A stretch of DNA of 45,048 nucleotides. Origin: JAXHUE01 sp034189655. GTDB lineage: Bacteria > Chloroflexota > Dehalococcoidia > E44-bin15. The DNA lies in contig JAXHUE010000014.1 of assembly GCA_034189655.1 (NCBI GenBank), positions 1 to 45,048 of the forward strand. The letters are read 5' to 3'. Shown here piece by piece: positions 1 through 8,712 of this stretch. Below the pieces are notes generated by a model. That model was not told the DNA's origin. It saw nothing but the letters and a program-made list of their open reading frames with translations, and did no database searches. The position numbers and the translations under genes are program-made. Positions within the stretch are counted from its first letter, which is position 1. Each line of letters starts with the position of its first letter.

Positions 1-1256
1 ACCTCTCCAATTACGGTATCTGAAGGCAAACGCTTCAACAGGTCGAACAAGACTTTGTACCCTCCTCCTTGAAATGCCGAGGGCGTATCATGTGCGTACA
101 TTCCCAGCAACGATGTATTCGCACCAAAGAACCCGGACATCAAGTCCCTGCATCTTGCAGACCTTCTCAGAAACAGCGATGCTCTACCCAGTTGTGTTGC
201 CACTATGGAGATAGCGTGCCGAATCAGGCCCCAGTTCTCCACGGCTGTTCTTGTCCCAACGACCAGGCTATCGCCGCTTTTAAGCAGGTTTACAACCTCT
301 CCTATCTTTTCTGGTGGATGCTGCAAATCGGCATCCATTACCACAATATATTCCGTCTCTACCATACTCAGGGCATCTATTACGCTCGAGGTGAGACCGG
401 GCGATCGCCCGGACCTGTCGAGGAGCTTTATTCTTGGGTTCGACAATTGCCTTTGCAAGACGATTTCCTGGGTCCCATCTTTCGAGCCATCGTCGGTGAC
501 TATGACGTTGATTTCTGGGTATGATTCCTCGATAGCAGCCATCAGTTTATGGATATTCTCGCCCTCATCCAGAGTGGGGACAATGAGAGTCACGTCATGA
601 AAATCCTCATTAAAGGGGGCTTTCAATGCCGTTAAAAATAGCGTGAACCTATTCATATCGAACTGCTCTATAGAGCCAAAGCCCTTTGCACGTACCGTGT
701 TCCGAATCAAGTAGGGTGAGAAGTGATTTACATGTCCACAGTTATTCTTGTAGTAGGCATCTCCAAAGATGTACCCCTGGAGAATGCACTGAATAAAGAA
801 TAGAGGTTTCCATAGGCTCGTCACCGTGTCGTGTGGCACGCTCAATATGAGAATTCCATTTGGTTTCAATACTCGGTGGATCTCTTCTATTACGCTCTCA
901 TAGTCTGTTATGTGCTCCAGGACCTCGGATATGACGATAATATCTGCGTAGTTATCGCTAAAATCCATGGCCTCGACTGGTGATAATCGATATTCTATGA
1001 GGCGCCCAGATTCCCTGGCAAACTCCAGCATACTCTCGTTGACATCCACTCCTATCACTGGAAGTCGGCCAGTATTCCACACACAACTCCCGCACCCCAG
1101 GTCGACGATGATATCTCCTTGGGAATAGTGTCTGTCGACCAGCGATCTGATTATTGCGTATCTATTAGTATGAAACCAGGCGCGAAGGGGATTTATCGAT
1201 TTTGTCTGTTTGTCGTAAAAATCCTCGTCTCGCGATTCGTAGCTCACTTCGCTCAT
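1..1256 (-). CDS. Methyltransferase/GT2 glycosyltransferase fusion (3' end cut by window edge)
   Basis: A single open frame on the minus strand runs from ATG at 1256 to the window edge (418 codons, no stop). Residues about 45-140 are a class I SAM-dependent methyltransferase: motif I VDLGCGS at 51-57, an acidic GVDVN end of strand 2 at 69-73, and SEVLEH at 110-115. Residues about 220-418 are a family 2 glycosyltransferase of the dolichol-phosphate-mannose synthase type, with VPTLDEGENI at 226-235, TDDGSKDGT at 254-262 and the metal/nucleotide motif DADLQHPP at 308-315. The start codon overlaps the stop of the upstream GtrA gene as ATGA, so the two are translationally coupled. It probably transfers a sugar from a nucleotide donor to polyprenyl phosphate; the methyltransferase substrate is unknown. 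Base composition is visibly more AT-rich than in the rest of the window. Confidence 0.85.
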   Translation of the reverse strand, partial: MSEVSYESRDEDFYDKQTKSINPLRAWFHTNRYAIIRSLVDRHYSQGDIIVDLGCGSCVWNTGRLPVIGVDVNESMLEFARESGRLIEYRLSPVEAMDFSDNYADIIVISEVLEHITDYESVIEEIHRVLKPNGILILSVPHDTVTSLWKPLFFIQCILQGYIFGDAYYKNNCGHVNHFSPYLIRNTVRAKGFGSIEQFDMNRFTLFLTALKAPFNEDFHDVTLIVPTLDEGENIHKLMAAIEESYPEINVIVTDDGSKDGTQEIVLQRQLSNPRIKLLDRSGRSPGLTSSVIDALSMVETEYIVVMDADLQHPPEKIGEVVNLLKSGDSLVVGTRTAVENWGLIRHAISIVATQLGRASLFLRRSARCRDLMSGFFGANTSLLGMYAHDTPSAFQGGGYKVLFDLLKRLPSDTVIGE

Positions 1257-1675
1257 TGGCTTTCCTTTGCTTCAGAGAATACGAAGTATGAATTTATCAC
1301 AAAGTTGAGGACTGTTATGATACACACGGCCACAATCGCGGAGTATAGATACCAGAGCCCAAATATTTCGGTGAAGACAAATGTGAGCGACGTGGTGAGT
1401 CCTATTATGAGCACACTCACGACGACGAACTTCAGAAACCGGGTTATCACGTAGCTATATACTTTGAACGTTATGGATCGGTGGTACAGGAAATTGAATA
1501 TGATGTTGACCGTGCACCCCGTGACAACAGAGATAATATAGTACACATTGAGGTATTCTGTCATGCCATATGTTATCATCCAATTTATCACTGCGCCACA
1601 GAGCCCACCGGCACCGAAAACCACGAATTTTTTCACTGCTGACAAGTAGAGTGGTCTGGTCTTATCCGATATCAC
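1253..1675 (-). CDS. GtrA-like membrane protein
   Basis: Small protein with four predicted membrane helices of the GtrA family. The family signature KFVVFGAGG lies near the N-terminus, and the last helix pair ends in VLNFVINSYFVFSE. GtrA-like proteins are thought to flip polyprenyl-phosphate-linked sugars across the cytoplasmic membrane, which fits the coupled downstream GT2 gene (4-bp ATGA overlap). The frame is open up to an ATG at 1771, but a good promoter (1753-1781) covers that position. I therefore prefer the GTG at 1675, which follows a GGAGGG motif and gives about 140 residues, a normal length. An in-frame ATG at 1723 is another option. Family assignment is firm; the start is moderately supported. 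Confidence 0.8.
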   Translation of the reverse strand: MISDKTRPLYLSAVKKFVVFGAGGLCGAVINWMITYGMTEYLNVYYIISVVTGCTVNIIFNFLYHRSITFKVYSYVITRFLKFVVVSVLIIGLTTSLTFVFTEIFGLWYLYSAIVAVCIITVLNFVINSYFVFSEAKESQ

Positions 1676-1752
1676 AGTCCCTCCAGCGATGTGGACGCTC
1701 TCAAGGAGAGCACGGCGTTTCATGTGCCAGACAGGTCGTTTTGTCGGTAGCC

Positions 1753-1781
1753 ATTGTACTCTTCCCTCCACGCTTCCACAA
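1753..1781 (-). promoter_or_regulatory. Sigma-70-type promoter for gtrA/GT2 pair
   Basis: On the minus strand, TTGTGG (1781-1776) is followed by a 17-bp spacer and TACAAT (1758-1753). It overlaps the most upstream possible GtrA start (1771), which argues for a start further downstream. Confidence 0.6.
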
Positions 1782-1998
1782 CAGTGTGAGTCCCTTTCCC
1801 ATCCTGGGAGCCCTCCCCATTCGGGGGCCCTTCCTTGGGCCTGCCGGTGAAGCTATCACCATGGCCCTTCACGGTGCCGGGCCATGACCCCTTCCAGCTA
1901 TCCGGGAGACTCCACCGACGTATGCTGTCAACTTCGAAGTACATGTGGTACAATCACTGCGGGCAGGCCGCTGGATATACTCTCTCTTGGAAGTCTCT

Positions 1999-3561
1999 GT
2001 GGACTTGTCATTGTTATCTGGTTCCGGGTTCTCCATACTATCCCCATCGGCAGCGTGGAACACGACAAGGGGCTGGGTTGAGCGAAACCCCCTCAAGTTC
2101 CTGATACTGCTAGGGGTGCTTACTGAAGTCCTCTACCTTGTCTTCTTCACCCTCCCTTACCTGTTGCCCGACCCTCAGCACTATGGCTGGCTGGCAGACG
2201 TGGTGAAGCTCAGTGAAAACAAAGTCGGCGCCAGCATAGCCTTTGTGATGAGTATAGTCGCCCTGTTCGCTCTCTACTACTGGGGGTGGCGCGTCTGCCG
2301 CAGGCTGCCCGGCAACAGGGCGACGCTCACCATCTTCATCTTCGCCGGCCTCTTCAGCATCACACTGGTCTTCATGTACCCGATAACGGCCATCGACATG
2401 TTCAACTACTTCTTCTCTGCCAGGATCTTCACTCACTACCACCAGAACCCGCTGGTCGTAGCCCCGTACCAGGTCCCCGATCCTCTCGGATGGACTGCCC
2501 TCTGTTTCTGGTGGGTGCCATCGCCGTACGGGCCGTTGTGGATCTTGCTGAGTTCAGTACCGAGCCTGCTGGGGGGCGATAATCTTCTGCTCAGTCTCAT
2601 CCTGCACAAGGTGGAGATGGCCGTCTTCTTCCTCCTGTGCGCCCTCCTGATATACATGATCCTCTCCAGGGTGAGGCCTCAGCACCGGAATGGCGGGCTG
2701 TTTCTGTTTGCCTGGAGTCCCCTGCTGCTCTATGAGGCAGTGGGTAACGGGCACAACGACATTGCGATGATGTTCTTTGTCATTCTGGGTGTATATGCCT
2801 TCGTTCGCGGCAAGCCAGGCATCGGGTTTGCTGCCATTGTGGGTTCTGTATTTATCAAGTATACCTCTGCCTTGATAGTCCCGTTTTTCCTTTTGTTGTG
2901 GCTGCGTCGCACCACTGGCGTAAGACAAAAGGCCTTCGTCCTCTACGTAGCGGCACTCATTGCGGCGAGCATAGCCCTGGTGCTCTATGCCCCTTTCTGG
3001 AGCCCGGTAGAGATAGCCAACTCGGTGTTCAGCCAGGCTGACCGCTGGGTCGGCTCAGTTCCCGCTATCACCAAGATGGCACTGGAGCAGGAGTTGGGCC
3101 TCGGATACTCGGCAACCCTGGTGCAGTGGCTTATCGTGGCATGCTTTGGCACATTCTATGTAAGGCAGCTCGTGAAAACGGGAAAGACGCTAGAGGACAC
3201 GTTGACCACTAGCTTCGAGACCCTCTTCTATTTTCTCCTCCTGGCGAGCATGGTGTTCTATCCCTGGTACCTGATATGGCCTTTCGCGCTGGTGCCGCTG
3301 GTGGTGAAGAGAGGTGCCGCGCAGAGGATGATCACCTTCTCCCTCACGGCGCTCCTGGGGTACTTCATATGGTACTTTCTCTGGTACTGGATCGTGCAGG
3401 GGGACTGGTGGGGCTGGGCTGCGATGTCGCTCGACGACTTCCCATCATTCTACCTTCGGATAGGCCTGATAGCCGTGCCGTTCACCATGGTGCCACCACT
3501 ACTGTATTCGATCTGGGTGTGGTGGGCCCAGAGGCGGGCCACTCGCGCGCAGCTACCATAG
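1999..3561 (+). CDS. Polytopic membrane glycosyltransferase (GT-C fold, GT87/MptB-like)
   Basis: Hydrophobic protein of about 520 residues with around 11-12 predicted membrane helices. The loop after an early helix contains ITAIDMFNYFFSARIF, and a later loop has LLYEAVGNGHNDI. Acidic residues placed in the first large loops are typical of GT-C enzymes that take sugars from polyprenyl-phosphate donors (GT87, MptA/MptB and PIG-M-like families). It is divergent from the GT2/GtrA pair, which could supply the lipid-linked donor and its flipping step. The exact sugar and acceptor cannot be read from sequence. The start is uncertain: the frame opens at GTG 1945, but a TACAAT element lies at 1950-1955. 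GTG 1999 follows GGAAG at a suitable distance and is preferred. Confidence 0.65.
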   Translation: MDLSLLSGSGFSILSPSAAWNTTRGWVERNPLKFLILLGVLTEVLYLVFFTLPYLLPDPQHYGWLADVVKLSENKVGASIAFVMSIVALFALYYWGWRVCRRLPGNRATLTIFIFAGLFSITLVFMYPITAIDMFNYFFSARIFTHYHQNPLVVAPYQVPDPLGWTALCFWWVPSPYGPLWILLSSVPSLLGGDNLLLSLILHKVEMAVFFLLCALLIYMILSRVRPQHRNGGLFLFAWSPLLLYEAVGNGHNDIAMMFFVILGVYAFVRGKPGIGFAAIVGSVFIKYTSALIVPFFLLLWLRRTTGVRQKAFVLYVAALIAASIALVLYAPFWSPVEIANSVFSQADRWVGSVPAITKMALEQELGLGYSATLVQWLIVACFGTFYVRQLVKTGKTLEDTLTTSFETLFYFLLLASMVFYPWYLIWPFALVPLVVKRGAAQRMITFSLTALLGYFIWYFLWYWIVQGDWWGWAAMSLDDFPSFYLRIGLIAVPFTMVPPLLYSIWVWWAQRRATRAQLP

Positions 3562-3741
3562 GGTCGCTGCCTCCCTGTGTGACCCACCGGCGATAGTGTC
3601 CCCGATGGCCCCTCTCCTCGAAATCGGTGGTCATGCGAGCCGGGCGCTGGACGGGGTGCTGGTAGGGCCGAGAACCGTGTCCAGTCTCTCGAACCTATCG
3701 CGCTTGGGGGCACCAGGCCGGTGGGCGATGCCGGCGCCGGG

Positions 3742-4281
3742 CTACCTCACGATGCGGCTTATCTCCCGGAAGACGTCCCCCTCCGCCACCCGCAAGAGCT
3801 CGAAGAGCGCGGTCTCCACGCTGGTGATGCCGGCCCCCACCGCCCTGGCCCTCTCTAGCCCGATCTCCCTGTTCTGCGCCGTCCGCGAGGAGACGCCGTC
3901 GGCGACTACCTGGACCTCGTATCCCGCGGCCACCAGGTCGGCGGCCGTCTGGTAGACGCAGACGTGGGACTCGATGCCGGCCAGCAGGAGCTGCCGGCGC
4001 GCCATGGCGGTGAGCCTCTGCATGAAGGGCCCCTCGCCCAGGCAACTGAAGCTGAGCTTGGCGATGGGCTGGCAGTCCGGCAGGAGCTGGGCCACCTCGG
4101 GTATGGTGCGCCCCAGGCCGCCGGGGTTCTGCTCGGTCATGATGAGCGGTAGGCCCAGTGCCTGCACCCCCGCTATCAGCCGCTGCAGCTCCGCGATGAG
4201 TCTCTCCCTCTCGTGCATCACCCGCATCAGGCGTTCCTGGACATCGATGATGACGACGGCGGTGCTCTCCACGGCGAGCAT
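3742..4281 (-). CDS. Isochorismatase-family cysteine hydrolase
   Basis: Protein of 179 residues with the compact alpha/beta fold of isochorismatase-like amidohydrolases. The family triad is visible: Asp13 in IIDVQERL, Lys75 in IAKLSFSC and Cys108 in GIESHVCVYQTA. The family includes nicotinamidase, isochorismatase and YcaC-type hydrolases. The short length and the ESHVC motif fit the hydrolase subgroup of unknown substrate better than nicotinamidase, because the histidines of a nicotinamidase metal site are not apparent. The ATG at 4281 was chosen because GGAAGGAGGAGG lies just upstream; the longer frame to 4434 would run back into the EEP gene. It lies 59 bp downstream of that gene, so co-transcription is likely. 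Confidence 0.85.
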   Translation of the reverse strand: MLAVESTAVVIIDVQERLMRVMHERERLIAELQRLIAGVQALGLPLIMTEQNPGGLGRTIPEVAQLLPDCQPIAKLSFSCLGEGPFMQRLTAMARRQLLLAGIESHVCVYQTAADLVAAGYEVQVVADGVSSRTAQNREIGLERARAVGAGITSVETALFELLRVAEGDVFREISRIVR

Positions 4282-4340
4282 GGTGCCTCCTCCTTCCTTC
4301 GCTATCCCCCCCTCTCCATGCCCGGCCCCGCCCAGGGCGC

Positions 4341-6083
4341 TCAGCGGTAGATCTCGGCGACGACGGGCAGGTGGTCGGACGCGGTGCTCAGGGGCACGTG
4401 GGCGTCGCCCGTTGAGAGGTCGGGGCTTGTCCATATGTAGTCGATGCGTCGCTCAGGGTCGAACGAGGGATAGGTGTACGCCGCAGCCCCCACCCCGGCC
4501 ATGGCGTCCACCAGGCCGGCCCCCTGGAGCATGGCCATCTCCGGTGCGTCGGGCTCTGCGTTCAGGTCCCCCAGGAGCACGGTGAGCTCGGCATCGCCCA
4601 GGAAGTCGAGGATGACACCGGCCTGGAGCTGGCGGATGTCCGAGTCCTCCTCCAGGTGGTGGAAGTGGGTGGCGACGACCTGGAGGCGCTCCCCGCCGCC
4701 GATATCTACGGTGGCCACGGTGAAGCCGCGCAGGAGGAACAGGGTGCGCGGCGGCAGGTCATAGGTGCTGTGCTCCACGATGGGGTAGCGGCTCAAGATG
4801 GCGTTTCCCCAGAAGGGGTCTGCCGTGGGCCCGGAGATATAGGGCATGTCGAGGCGCTGCGAGAGCCAGGTGAGCATGTCCACCCTGCCGTTTATGACCC
4901 AGCCCCGCGACACCTCCTGTAGCGCCACGATGTCAGGGGCGCTGTCCTCGATGACCTGGGCGATGGCCTCCATGTCNNNNNNNNNNNNNNNNNNNNNNNN
5001 NNNNNNNNNNNNNNNNNNNNNNNNNNNNNNNNNNNNNNNNNNNNNNNNNNNNNNNNNNNNNNNNNNNNNNNNNNNNGCCCTCCGGGGGCCGGCACCGATG
5101 CCCAGGAGCACCAGCACCATCGAGAGCGACAGCAGCACCTGTCCCAGCATGGCGAGGACGACGGTGGCTGCTGCCCCCTGCGGGTACGGTATGGCGAGCA
5201 CGACGACCAGGCCCAGGCCGCATGCCAGGGCCAACGGCCACCGCGTGCGCCACCTCCGCCCCAGCACCCACACCGCGGCGGCCAGCCCGATGAGCTGGGA
5301 CAGCAGCGTCCAGCCGAAGGCCCAGGGCAGCGCCCAGCCAGAGAGCGCCGCCAGGCGCGCTATGTTCTGGAATACCACGAGCTGGAGGAACAGGAAGGGT
5401 CCGATGGCTACCCACGTGAGCGACCTGGCCCACGGGACGCCGCTGGCCGCGCCGTGTGCCGCTGCCTCGCCCTGGGCACCCTCCGCCGGCTGGAAGCCTG
5501 CGAGCAGCACCCACTGGGCCAGCACCAGGAAGAGGGTCACCAGGAGGGGGGCAAGGCCTGACTGCCAGGCCATGTCATAGGTGGAGAAGGCGCCGTGGAT
5601 GGCGGTGTCCAGCGCCAGGCCCGCAAGCAGCCCCAGGGCCATGTAGCCTATGGGGACGCTGCCGCCCTGCCAGGCACCCCTCAAGAAGAGCGGCAGGAAG
5701 ACGATGAACAGTGCCGTCCCCGCCATGGCGAGCCCGAAGTCGACCAGGGGCGCGCCGGCCCAGAGCTGCATGACTAGCCTCAAGAGGCCCAGCCCGCCCG
5801 CGGTGACCACCAGCGCCAGGCGGTCGCCCAGCGCGCGGCGCAGCGGGCCGGCTAGGAAAGCGGAGAGAAACACCAGGAGCGTAAGCCCGCCCGCGGGGAG
5901 GGCGCCCAGGCCCAGGCGGTCGCCCAGCAGCCAGACCACCCCGGGCACCATCACCCGGAGCACCTCCATCCCGAAGACCACCGTGAGCACAAGGAGGCCC
6001 ACGCCGGCGAGCGAGGGCCGCTCGGCAAGCCACCCCACCACGGGGATTCTCGCCCTGGGTGCAGATCCAGCGTTTTCCACCAT
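4341..6083 (-). CDS. Membrane protein with C-terminal endonuclease/exonuclease/phosphatase (EEP) domain, interrupted by scaffold gap
   Basis: The N-terminal half has roughly ten hydrophobic helices, starting near residue 25. After a 100-N gap, the C-terminal half is an EEP-fold hydrolase. It keeps the catalytic motifs: DIVALQEVSRG (Glu), GNAILSRYPI, VVATHFHHLEE, LLGDLNAEPD, RIDYIWTS and SDHLPVVAEI (final His). The family includes sphingomyelinases, nucleases and inositol phosphatases. Membrane-anchored versions are often annotated as endonuclease/exonuclease/phosphatase family proteins of unknown substrate. Both sides of the gap are in the same frame, but the true gap length is unknown, so the join is an assumption. 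The start at 6083 has AAAGGAG upstream and a promoter at 6116-6144. Confidence 0.75.
   Translation of the reverse strand: MVENAGSAPRARIPVVGWLAERPSLAGVGLLVLTVVFGMEVLRVMVPGVVWLLGDRLGLGALPAGGLTLLVFLSAFLAGPLRRALGDRLALVVTAGGLGLLRLVMQLWAGAPLVDFGLAMAGTALFIVFLPLFLRGAWQGGSVPIGYMALGLLAGLALDTAIHGAFSTYDMAWQSGLAPLLVTLFLVLAQWVLLAGFQPAEGAQGEAAAHGAASGVPWARSLTWVAIGPFLFLQLVVFQNIARLAALSGWALPWAFGWTLLSQLIGLAAAVWVLGRRWRTRWPLALACGLGLVVVLAIPYPQGAAATVVLAMLGQVLLSLSMVLVLLGIGAGPRRXXXXXXXXXXXXXXXXXXXXXXXXXXXXXXXXXXDMEAIAQVIEDSAPDIVALQEVSRGWVINGRVDMLTWLSQRLDMPYISGPTADPFWGNAILSRYPIVEHSTYDLPPRTLFLLRGFTVATVDIGGGERLQVVATHFHHLEEDSDIRQLQAGVILDFLGDAELTVLLGDLNAEPDAPEMAMLQGAGLVDAMAGVGAAAYTYPSFDPERRIDYIWTSPDLSTGDAHVPLSTASDHLPVVAEIYR
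4977..5076. other. Scaffold gap of 100 N
   Basis: Exactly 100 N, a conventional placeholder for unknown gap size. It falls inside the membrane/EEP gene, between the transmembrane part and the hydrolase domain. Confidence 0.98.
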
Positions 6084-6115
6084 CGCTGCTCCTTTTCTGT
6101 GGGTATCTCCATGAC

Positions 6116-6144
6116 ATCATAGTGAATATGCCGGGCCAGGTCAA
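6116..6144 (-). promoter_or_regulatory. Sigma-70-type promoter for the EEP gene
   Basis: Minus strand TTGACC (6144-6139), 17-bp spacer, TATGAT (6121-6116), about 33 bp upstream of the ATG at 6083. Confidence 0.7.
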
Positions 6145-6201
6145 CGTGCACCCGGATGCCCCCTCGGCATGTCCGCCGCGGCCGCTATCCCTAGTGGGGC
6201 C

Positions 6202-6231
6202 TTGCCACGTCGCATGGGCCTGGCGTAGAAT
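6202..6231 (+). promoter_or_regulatory. Candidate promoter for the DUF4097 gene
   Basis: TTGCCA (6202-6207), 18-bp spacer, TAGAAT (6226-6231). The downstream ATG at 6327 leaves a leader of about 90 bases. Confidence 0.5.
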
Positions 6232-6326
6232 GTGGTGACGGCGGCGAGGGGCAGCGCCCGTTGCCTCAGGGGCCGTCGTGCCGCCACCGATGGCGTAGTG
6301 CGAGAAACTCTTTAGAGGAAGGTGCC

Positions 6327-7184
6327 ATGATACCGAAGTCGTTCACCAAGGCCATGACCTGGATAAGGGGTAACCGCCTCTGGCCCGTTGCGGCGCTCCT
6401 CTGCTGCGCCCTGGTGGCCGGGGCGTGCTGTGGGGGGGCTGAGACCCGCAGCGACACCTTCCAGGTCGGCGAGTCACCGGCGCTCATAGTGGTGTCGGAG
6501 CACGGCAACATCAGGCTCGCAGTGGGAGACTATGGCACCATACAGGTGCAGGCGACGCTGCGCAACCCCACCCGGGTGCAGTACCAGGCACAGCAGGAGG
6601 GAGATACCGTGAGGGTCACCGCCCAGGTCACCGGGGGGTTCGCCATGAGCGCCGGCTGTGACCTGGTGATAACGGTGCCCGCCGCGACCGACGTTGAGCT
6701 TACGACAGAGAACGGCAGCATAGAGGTGAGCGGGCTTGCGGCAACCGCTGACCTAGCTACCTCCAACGGGAAGATAGTGCTGCGCGAGGTGAGCGGCACA
6801 CTCATCGGCCACACCAGCAACGGCGCCATCGAGGTGACAGACCTCGACGGCTCGGCCAATTTGAAGACGTCCAACGGGGCGATAACGGTGAAGGACGCGA
6901 GGGGGAGCTTCGGGCTGGAGACCTCCAACGGCTCCATCTCGTTCGACGGAGAGATGACCGCTGAGGGGGAGAACAGGCTGGAGACCTCCAACGGCAGCGT
7001 GACCGTGAAGCTCCAGGGGACGCCCAGCGTGGAGCTGGACGCCACCACCGCAAACGGCCAGGTCACCTGTGCGCTGCCCATCGTGGCGTCGCTGTCCGAG
7101 GAGGACCACCTGGTGGGCACCGTCGGCGCGGGGGAGGCCCAGCTCGTCATCATAACCACCAACGGCTCCATCACCATGGAGTAA
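6327..7184 (+). CDS. DUF4097-family surface protein with repeated T-S-N-G turns, probable lipoprotein
   Basis: Protein of 285 residues. The first 33 residues are a signal sequence with a hydrophobic stretch (18-33) ending at Ala-Gly-Ala-Cys34, a weak but plausible lipobox. The rest is a series of about eight strand-turn units, each carrying a T-x-N-G turn (for example ATSNGKIVL, HTSNGAIEV, KTSNGAITV, ETSNGSISF, ETSNGSVTV, TTANGQVTC), as expected of a DUF4097 right-handed beta-helix. No catalytic site is evident; the family is usually called putative adhesin. ATG 6327 is preceded by AGAGGAAGG. The more upstream in-frame start at 6261 lacks a convincing site and would hide the signal peptide. 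The gene ends 28 bp before the CoA-binding ligase-like gene. Confidence 0.8.
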   Translation: MIPKSFTKAMTWIRGNRLWPVAALLCCALVAGACCGGAETRSDTFQVGESPALIVVSEHGNIRLAVGDYGTIQVQATLRNPTRVQYQAQQEGDTVRVTAQVTGGFAMSAGCDLVITVPAATDVELTTENGSIEVSGLAATADLATSNGKIVLREVSGTLIGHTSNGAIEVTDLDGSANLKTSNGAITVKDARGSFGLETSNGSISFDGEMTAEGENRLETSNGSVTVKLQGTPSVELDATTANGQVTCALPIVASLSEEDHLVGTVGAGEAQLVIITTNGSITME

Positions 7185-7212
7185 GAGATACGTGATAGAA
7201 AGGGAACACTGG

Positions 7213-8649
7213 ATGGACGCAAACCACGACTTTAAGGAGATGTTCGATCCCAAGGCCATCGCCGTTGTCGGCGCGTCGCGCTCAAGCCCGGTGCAGGGGT
7301 GGACCGGGATGCTGGGCTGCATTCGGCAGTTCGGCTTTCCGGGGCGCATATACCCGATAAACCCCAACGCCGATGAGATCGACGGTTTAAAGGCGTATCC
7401 CAGCCTGGTGTCGCTCCCTGAGCCGGTGGACCTGGTGGTGATGACGGTACAGGCTCACGTGGTGCCCGACGCCCTCAAGGACTGTATCGCCTCCGGCAAC
7501 AGGAATGTCCACATCTTCACCGCCGGCTTCAAGGAGACCGGTGAGGAGGAGGGGATCAGGCTACAGAGGGAGATCGAGGAGATCGCCACCGCGGGTGGGC
7601 TGCGGGTCATCGGCCCCAACTGCATGGGGCTCTATGTGCCCAGGGCGCGCCTGGTCACCTGGTCGCCTGCCTCCACGGAGAGCGGGCCGGTGGCCTTCGT
7701 CACCCAGAGCGGTGGCCACGCCGGCGACTTCGCCAAGTATGCCGCCGGGATGGGCATCCACTTCAGCAAGGCCATAAGCTACGGGAACGCCCTCACCTTA
7801 GACAGCACCGACTTCCTGGAGTACCTGGCCGATGACCCCGAGACAGGCATCATCGCCATGTACCTGGAGGGGGTGAAGGACGGCAGGAAGCTGCTGCGCC
7901 AGGTCAGGGAGATAAACCGGACCAAGCCGGTGGTCATCTTGAAGGGGGGCCTCACCGACTCCGGGAGCAGGGCGGTGGCCTCCCACACCGGCTCGCTCGC
8001 GGGTGGGGCCAGGGTGTGGGACGCCTTCTTCAAGCAGACCGGCGCGGTGCCGGTGGGCTCCCTGGAGGAGATCGCGGATGTCGTCCTGGCCTTCCTGCAC
8101 CTCGCCCCGTTCGATGGCCGGCGCGTGGCCATCATGGGCACCGGGGGAGGCATCGGCGTTGCCGCTGCCGATGCCTGTAGCCGCGAGGGGCTCGATGTGC
8201 CCCCGATGAGCGCAGAGACGATGAGGGAGCTGCGCAGCTTCGTCCCTCCCGCCGGGAACAGCATCAGGAACCCGCTCGACGTGGGGAACGTCTTCTTCGA
8301 GATGGGCTTGATCGAGCGGGCGCTTAAGGTGATAGCTGCTGACCCCCAGGTCGATGCCCTGATCATATCTATCCATATCGACTGGATGTTCGACCTTGCC
8401 CAGGGGGACTACATCGAGAAGATGGCCCAGTACCTCGCCACCGCGGCGCGGGGGCACGTCCAGGGCAAGCCCTACGTGGTGAGCTGGCGGTGCTATCGCA
8501 GTGAGCCCGGCATAGAGAAGGCCAAGGACACCCTGCACCGTGTGCTCCTCGATGCCGGGGTCCCGCTGTACCACGGCTTCGAGCGGGCGGCCCGTGCCCT
8601 GGCCAGGTTCGCCGCGTACCATCGCTTCCAGAGGGAGGTGCCGGACTAG
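7213..8649 (+). CDS. CoA-binding ligase-like protein (ADP-forming acyl-CoA synthetase alpha-type subunit)
   Basis: 478 residues matching the alpha subunit of NDP-forming acetyl/acyl-CoA synthetases. It has an N-terminal CoA-binding Rossmann domain (FDPKAIAVVGASRSS near residues 11-25), then two succinyl-CoA-synthetase-like ligase domains. The active-site histidine expected to carry the phosphoryl group is in VASHTGSLAGG. IGPNCMGLY and FVTQSGGHAGDF are further family motifs. No ATP-grasp (beta) domain is fused or encoded nearby, so activity as a complete ligase would need a partner elsewhere. ATG 7213 follows AAAGGGA and gives the N-terminal length seen in the two paralogues at 27-30 kb; GTG 7192 is an alternative. 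It precedes the CoA-transferase genes and probably shares their transcript. Confidence 0.8.
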   Translation: MDANHDFKEMFDPKAIAVVGASRSSPVQGWTGMLGCIRQFGFPGRIYPINPNADEIDGLKAYPSLVSLPEPVDLVVMTVQAHVVPDALKDCIASGNRNVHIFTAGFKETGEEEGIRLQREIEEIATAGGLRVIGPNCMGLYVPRARLVTWSPASTESGPVAFVTQSGGHAGDFAKYAAGMGIHFSKAISYGNALTLDSTDFLEYLADDPETGIIAMYLEGVKDGRKLLRQVREINRTKPVVILKGGLTDSGSRAVASHTGSLAGGARVWDAFFKQTGAVPVGSLEEIADVVLAFLHLAPFDGRRVAIMGTGGGIGVAAADACSREGLDVPPMSAETMRELRSFVPPAGNSIRNPLDVGNVFFEMGLIERALKVIAADPQVDALIISIHIDWMFDLAQGDYIEKMAQYLATAARGHVQGKPYVVSWRCYRSEPGIEKAKDTLHRVLLDAGVPLYHGFERAARALARFAAYHRFQREVPD

Positions 8650-8712
8650 GGCCGTGGGCGGTGGCGTGCCGGCACCAGGGGTTGAGCCGTATGCATAATC
8701 TGGGAGGTAGCG

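Noticed and set aside
69..600. Plus-strand open frames at the left edge
   Set aside because: They are antisense to the clear GT2 domain on the minus strand and have no recognisable motifs.
3562..3741. Possible RNA gene in the convergent intergenic stretch
   Set aside because: No tRNA-like cloverleaf, hairpin with T-tract or promoter could be found; nothing supported.
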